Assembly (NCBI GenBank): GCA_964454015.1 | Contig: CAYVQF010000002.1 | Coordinates: 124,001 to 188,000 of the forward strand | DNA: 64,000 nucleotides | Origin: CAYVQF01 sp964454015 | GTDB lineage: Bacteria; Myxococcota_A; Bradymonadia; UBA4248 | Reading direction: 5' to 3' | In this document: piece after piece, positions 61,944-64,000 of the stretch | Layout of the letters: every line of letters starts with the position of its first letter | Position numbering within the stretch: the stretch's first letter is position 1 | Translations under genes and position numbers: made by a program | The notes under the pieces: model-generated | The model's database searches: none | Seen by the model: the letters and a program-made list of their open reading frames with translations, nothing else | Told to the model about the DNA's origin: nothing

Positions 61944-62301
61944 AAGTCAGTGTTATCCCAGGGACAGACAGAGGCCTGTGTAAGGTTGAAGTAAAAATGG
62001 CGGCCCTTATGCAAGCGCCGCCATCCACCCCAGGACCTTTAACACATGGCAAGGGAGATGACCACAGGTGTTCGCTGCTCCTCGGCGTGAGGATGGCCAG
62101 GGCGTTGCGCGCCAAGGGCTTGGTGCGAGTTGTCACTCGGGGCGACAACGGGCACAGTGAAGACGTGCGATCGTGGCTGGCGGGCTGAGAAGGCCTGTGG
62201 GTGGCTTTTCTACACCGAATGTACGCAGCCTGCGTTCGGATGCAGGGACATTGTTGCACCGATGCGATGTGTACCATCCTTGGTGCGTTGGAGGAGGGGA
62301 C
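61944..62301. other. 358-base gap between divergent greA and ECF sigma gene
   Basis: The only structure noted is a small hairpin CCTGC/GCAGG (62229-62233, 62242-62246). Promoters for both directions should lie here but no strong consensus pair was found. Upstream in-frame extension of the sigma gene to 62173 lacks a ribosome site. Confidence 0.4.
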
Positions 62302-62910
62302 ATGGTGGGTCGACGGGAGACAGGCATGGTGAAGGATAAGGGTGGAGACAAGGAGAGCCATGGCCAGGTGCCCAGCCATGCGACGCCGGCCGGAGACGCC
62401 CAAGCTCGGGAGTGGCTCGACGGGTTGATGCGCAGCCATGGGGCTAAGCTCGGTGGCTTTTTTCGCTTCAAGACGCGCGACGCGGCTGCAGCCGAGGACC
62501 TGGTGATTGAGACCTTCTGCCGCGCTTGGCAGGGCTACGAGAGCTTCCGCGGCGAAGCGAAGGCCTCGACCTGGCTGTGGACCATCGCGCGTCGCACCTT
62601 GGCGGCTTACTACGAGCAGAACCGACGCCGCGCGCCTGAGGTTTTGGTTGAGACCTTGCCCGAGTCCGGGCGATGTCAGGACGTGAGTGCGGCCAGCGAA
62701 CGCCGGGAGGCGCTGGCGGCCTGTATGGAGTCCCTCAGCGAGAGGGCGCGACAGACGTGCGAGTTGGTGTGGCTCTTGGGTTATTCCTATGTGGAGGCGG
62801 CGACGTTGCTCGAAGAGAGTGCCGATGCAGTGCGAATGCGACTCAAGCGCGTGCGCCTGCCCTTGCAACAATGCTTGGAAGAGAAAGGCGTGCTCTGCAC
62901 AGATACTTAG
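62302..62910 (+). CDS. ECF (sigma-70 family) sigma factor
   Basis: The 202-residue product starts at ATG 62302, behind a strong GGAGGAGGGG. Region 2 (about 35-105) has the core-binding and -10-reading helices (AAEDLVIETFCRAWQGYESF and STWLWTIARRTLAAYYEQNRRR); region 4 (about 130-190) has the sigma-70 helix-turn-helix (LLGYSYVEAATLLEESADAVRMRLKRVR). Such factors switch on envelope or stress regulons and are usually held by a cognate anti-sigma factor. The downstream gene, 50 bases away, encodes a single-pass membrane protein with a cytoplasmic N-terminus and is the likely partner. Confidence 0.93.
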   Translation: MVGRRETGMVKDKGGDKESHGQVPSHATPAGDAQAREWLDGLMRSHGAKLGGFFRFKTRDAAAAEDLVIETFCRAWQGYESFRGEAKASTWLWTIARRTLAAYYEQNRRRAPEVLVETLPESGRCQDVSAASERREALAACMESLSERARQTCELVWLLGYSYVEAATLLEESADAVRMRLKRVRLPLQQCLEEKGVLCTDT

Positions 62911-62960
62911 CGGAAGCGGTGGGCCCGGAAGGCAGTGGCACGCCGCAAAAGGGGGAGACC

Positions 62961-64000
62961 ATGACGCAGGTGAATCGACGAAAGTACATTGAGAGCTTGG
63001 TGTTGGCTGATCTGGATGGGGCTCCCTTGCCCGAGCCGAGCAGCACCCAGGAGGAGGAAGATCTGCGTCTCTACCAGGCCACGCGTCAGCTCATGCGCGA
63101 CGAGGGGCAGGGCGCGCTGCGCGAGGGGTGGACCGAGGAGGTGTGGCAGCGGATTGCCGCGGGAGGGTCATCGCCGCTGGGGGAATTGGCTGCGGCGCTG
63201 GATGAGGAGGCCGATCCCGCCTCAGGACAGGGAGACGCGGCCGCGCAGGAAGGCGAAGGCGGCGGGTCGGCCGCTGCGGAGGAGCAGGCCGGTGCGGATC
63301 TGGGGGCCGCGGCCTCGGAGAGCGACGCCGAGGCGCCGGCGGTGGTGAGCCTGGCTGAGGTCCGGGCGGATCGCGCCAAGAAGATGCCATGGTGGCCGTT
63401 GCTCTTGGCGGCAGCGGCAGCGATGCTGTTGGTGGTCTTTGCCCTGCAGACGCGGAGCGTTCGCGAGGAAGAGTTGGCCCGGTCTTCGGCGCCAACGATG
63501 GCTTATGAGTCGAGCGCCAAGGGAGATGACGCTGTCTTGAAGGAGCTGGAGGCCAGCGACGAGGAAGCGCCCATCGCCCAAGCCAAGGCGGAGGAGGGCG
63601 AGGCGGAGGAGATGGACTTCGACCTGCCCGCCGATCGGATGGAGCCCGTCGAGAGCGCCTTGACACCGGACCTGACGGTGGGCGCGTCGCCGCCACCGCC
63701 AGCCCCAGCAGAGTGGGCGGCTGAGATGAACGAGAGGGAGGGCTTTGCGGGGCTGATTGGGAGTGGCTCCGGGGATGGCTTGGGAATCAGGGGCAGTGGT
63801 ATTGGCGGCGGTGGCGATGGGATGAGGGAAGAAAAGCGCAGCGTGGCCGCGGCGCCAGCGGGGCGCGTGACCTCGAGCGGCGACAAGGGCGCTGAGATCG
63901 CAGAGCCGAGTCGGGGAGAGCGTCGGCGCGATACGCCTCAGGCGCGTTTGAGCGCCGGTGAGATTGACGACAACCGTCACTTCGACGACTTCGCGGCCTT
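62961..64000 (+). CDS. membrane protein, probable anti-sigma factor or VWA protein (partial, runs off the window)
   Basis: The frame starts at ATG 62961 with GGGGGA upstream and stays open to the window end (346 codons). Residues 1-130 are cytoplasmic, helical and acidic, with an Ala/Glu/Gly-rich part. A membrane helix lies at about 148-168 (MPWWPLLLAAAAAMLLVVF). A low-complexity Glu/Ala/Pro/Gly periplasmic stretch with GLGIRGSGIGGGGDGM follows. It ends with ARLSAGEIDDNRHFDDF, reminiscent of the start of a VWA/YfbK-like envelope protein, so the missing part may hold a VWA domain. Position next to the ECF gene suggests a regulator. The C-terminus is unknown. Confidence 0.7.
   Translation, partial: MTQVNRRKYIESLVLADLDGAPLPEPSSTQEEEDLRLYQATRQLMRDEGQGALREGWTEEVWQRIAAGGSSPLGELAAALDEEADPASGQGDAAAQEGEGGGSAAAEEQAGADLGAAASESDAEAPAVVSLAEVRADRAKKMPWWPLLLAAAAAMLLVVFALQTRSVREEELARSSAPTMAYESSAKGDDAVLKELEASDEEAPIAQAKAEEGEAEEMDFDLPADRMEPVESALTPDLTVGASPPPPAPAEWAAEMNEREGFAGLIGSGSGDGLGIRGSGIGGGGDGMREEKRSVAAAPAGRVTSSGDKGAEIAEPSRGERRRDTPQARLSAGEIDDNRHFDDFAA

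Overview
The window looks like chromosomal DNA of a member of the Myxococcota (the former myxobacterial Deltaproteobacteria). It is GC-rich. It encodes many lipoproteins and giant tetratricopeptide (TPR) proteins, myxobacterial-type outer-membrane beta-barrels, an AglR/AglQ/AglS-like TolQR motor with a GltG/PglI-like partner, a short OPX plus Wzp plus Wzc polysaccharide exporter, a MYXO-CTERM-like segment, and candidate sigma-54 promoters. No insertion sequence, prophage, CRISPR array or integron was seen. The exact genus cannot be fixed from this sequence alone.

Region 1 (1-12.55 kb, + strand) is an envelope-machine operon: a secreted protein, a GltC/NfsC-like TPR protein, a 1231-residue GltD/NfsD-like TPR protein, a TPR lipoprotein (GltE/NfsE position), a small secreted protein, then after a 437-base gap an ExbB/TolQ-type channel protein, two ExbD/TolR-type proteins (only one keeps the membrane Asp) and a GltG-like protein. 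Region 2 (12.8-17.6 kb, +) is a compact polysaccharide exporter: secreted protein, Wzp-like barrel, short OPX lipoprotein, Wzc-like PCP/tyrosine kinase. ribF lies convergent to it.

Region 3 (18.7-31.1 kb, +) holds a stand-alone MshEN-type protein, a Cys-rich protein joined in frame to an outer-membrane barrel, a VWA lipoprotein, a ribbon-helix-helix regulator on the minus strand with a 29-base palindromic operator, and a five-gene operon behind a good sigma-54 promoter. That operon encodes a Kazal/antistasin multidomain lipoprotein, a small lipoprotein, a TPR/barrel protein, a beta-propeller lipoprotein and NAD(P)HX repair (nnrDE).

Region 4 (31.1-48.2 kb, mostly - strand) has two blocks. The first runs Asp23, AmaP, PspC, ApbE, AmmeMemoRadiSam radical-SAM enzyme, a 66-residue Tat-like protein, an exported Memo-AMMECR1 fusion lipoprotein and a 1087-residue membrane protein (spermidine-synthase-like plus NosR-like FMN-binding-like domain). 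The second runs Rieske, cytochrome b, seven-heme cytochrome c, gluconate-dehydrogenase-subunit-3-like protein, GMC oxidoreductase, a second Memo protein and a lipoprotein. Together they suggest an envelope electron-transfer pathway linked to the functionally unresolved AmmeMemoRadiSam system.

Region 5 (48.3-59 kb, +) begins with tRNA-Phe(GAA), then a VWA lipoprotein, two related beta-barrels, and a second GltC-GltD-GltE-like TPR trio, an order recalling nfsABCDE/gltA-E of Myxococcus. Region 6 (59-64 kb) holds a bifunctional rel/spoT, greA, an ECF sigma factor and the start of its probable membrane partner, cut by the window end.
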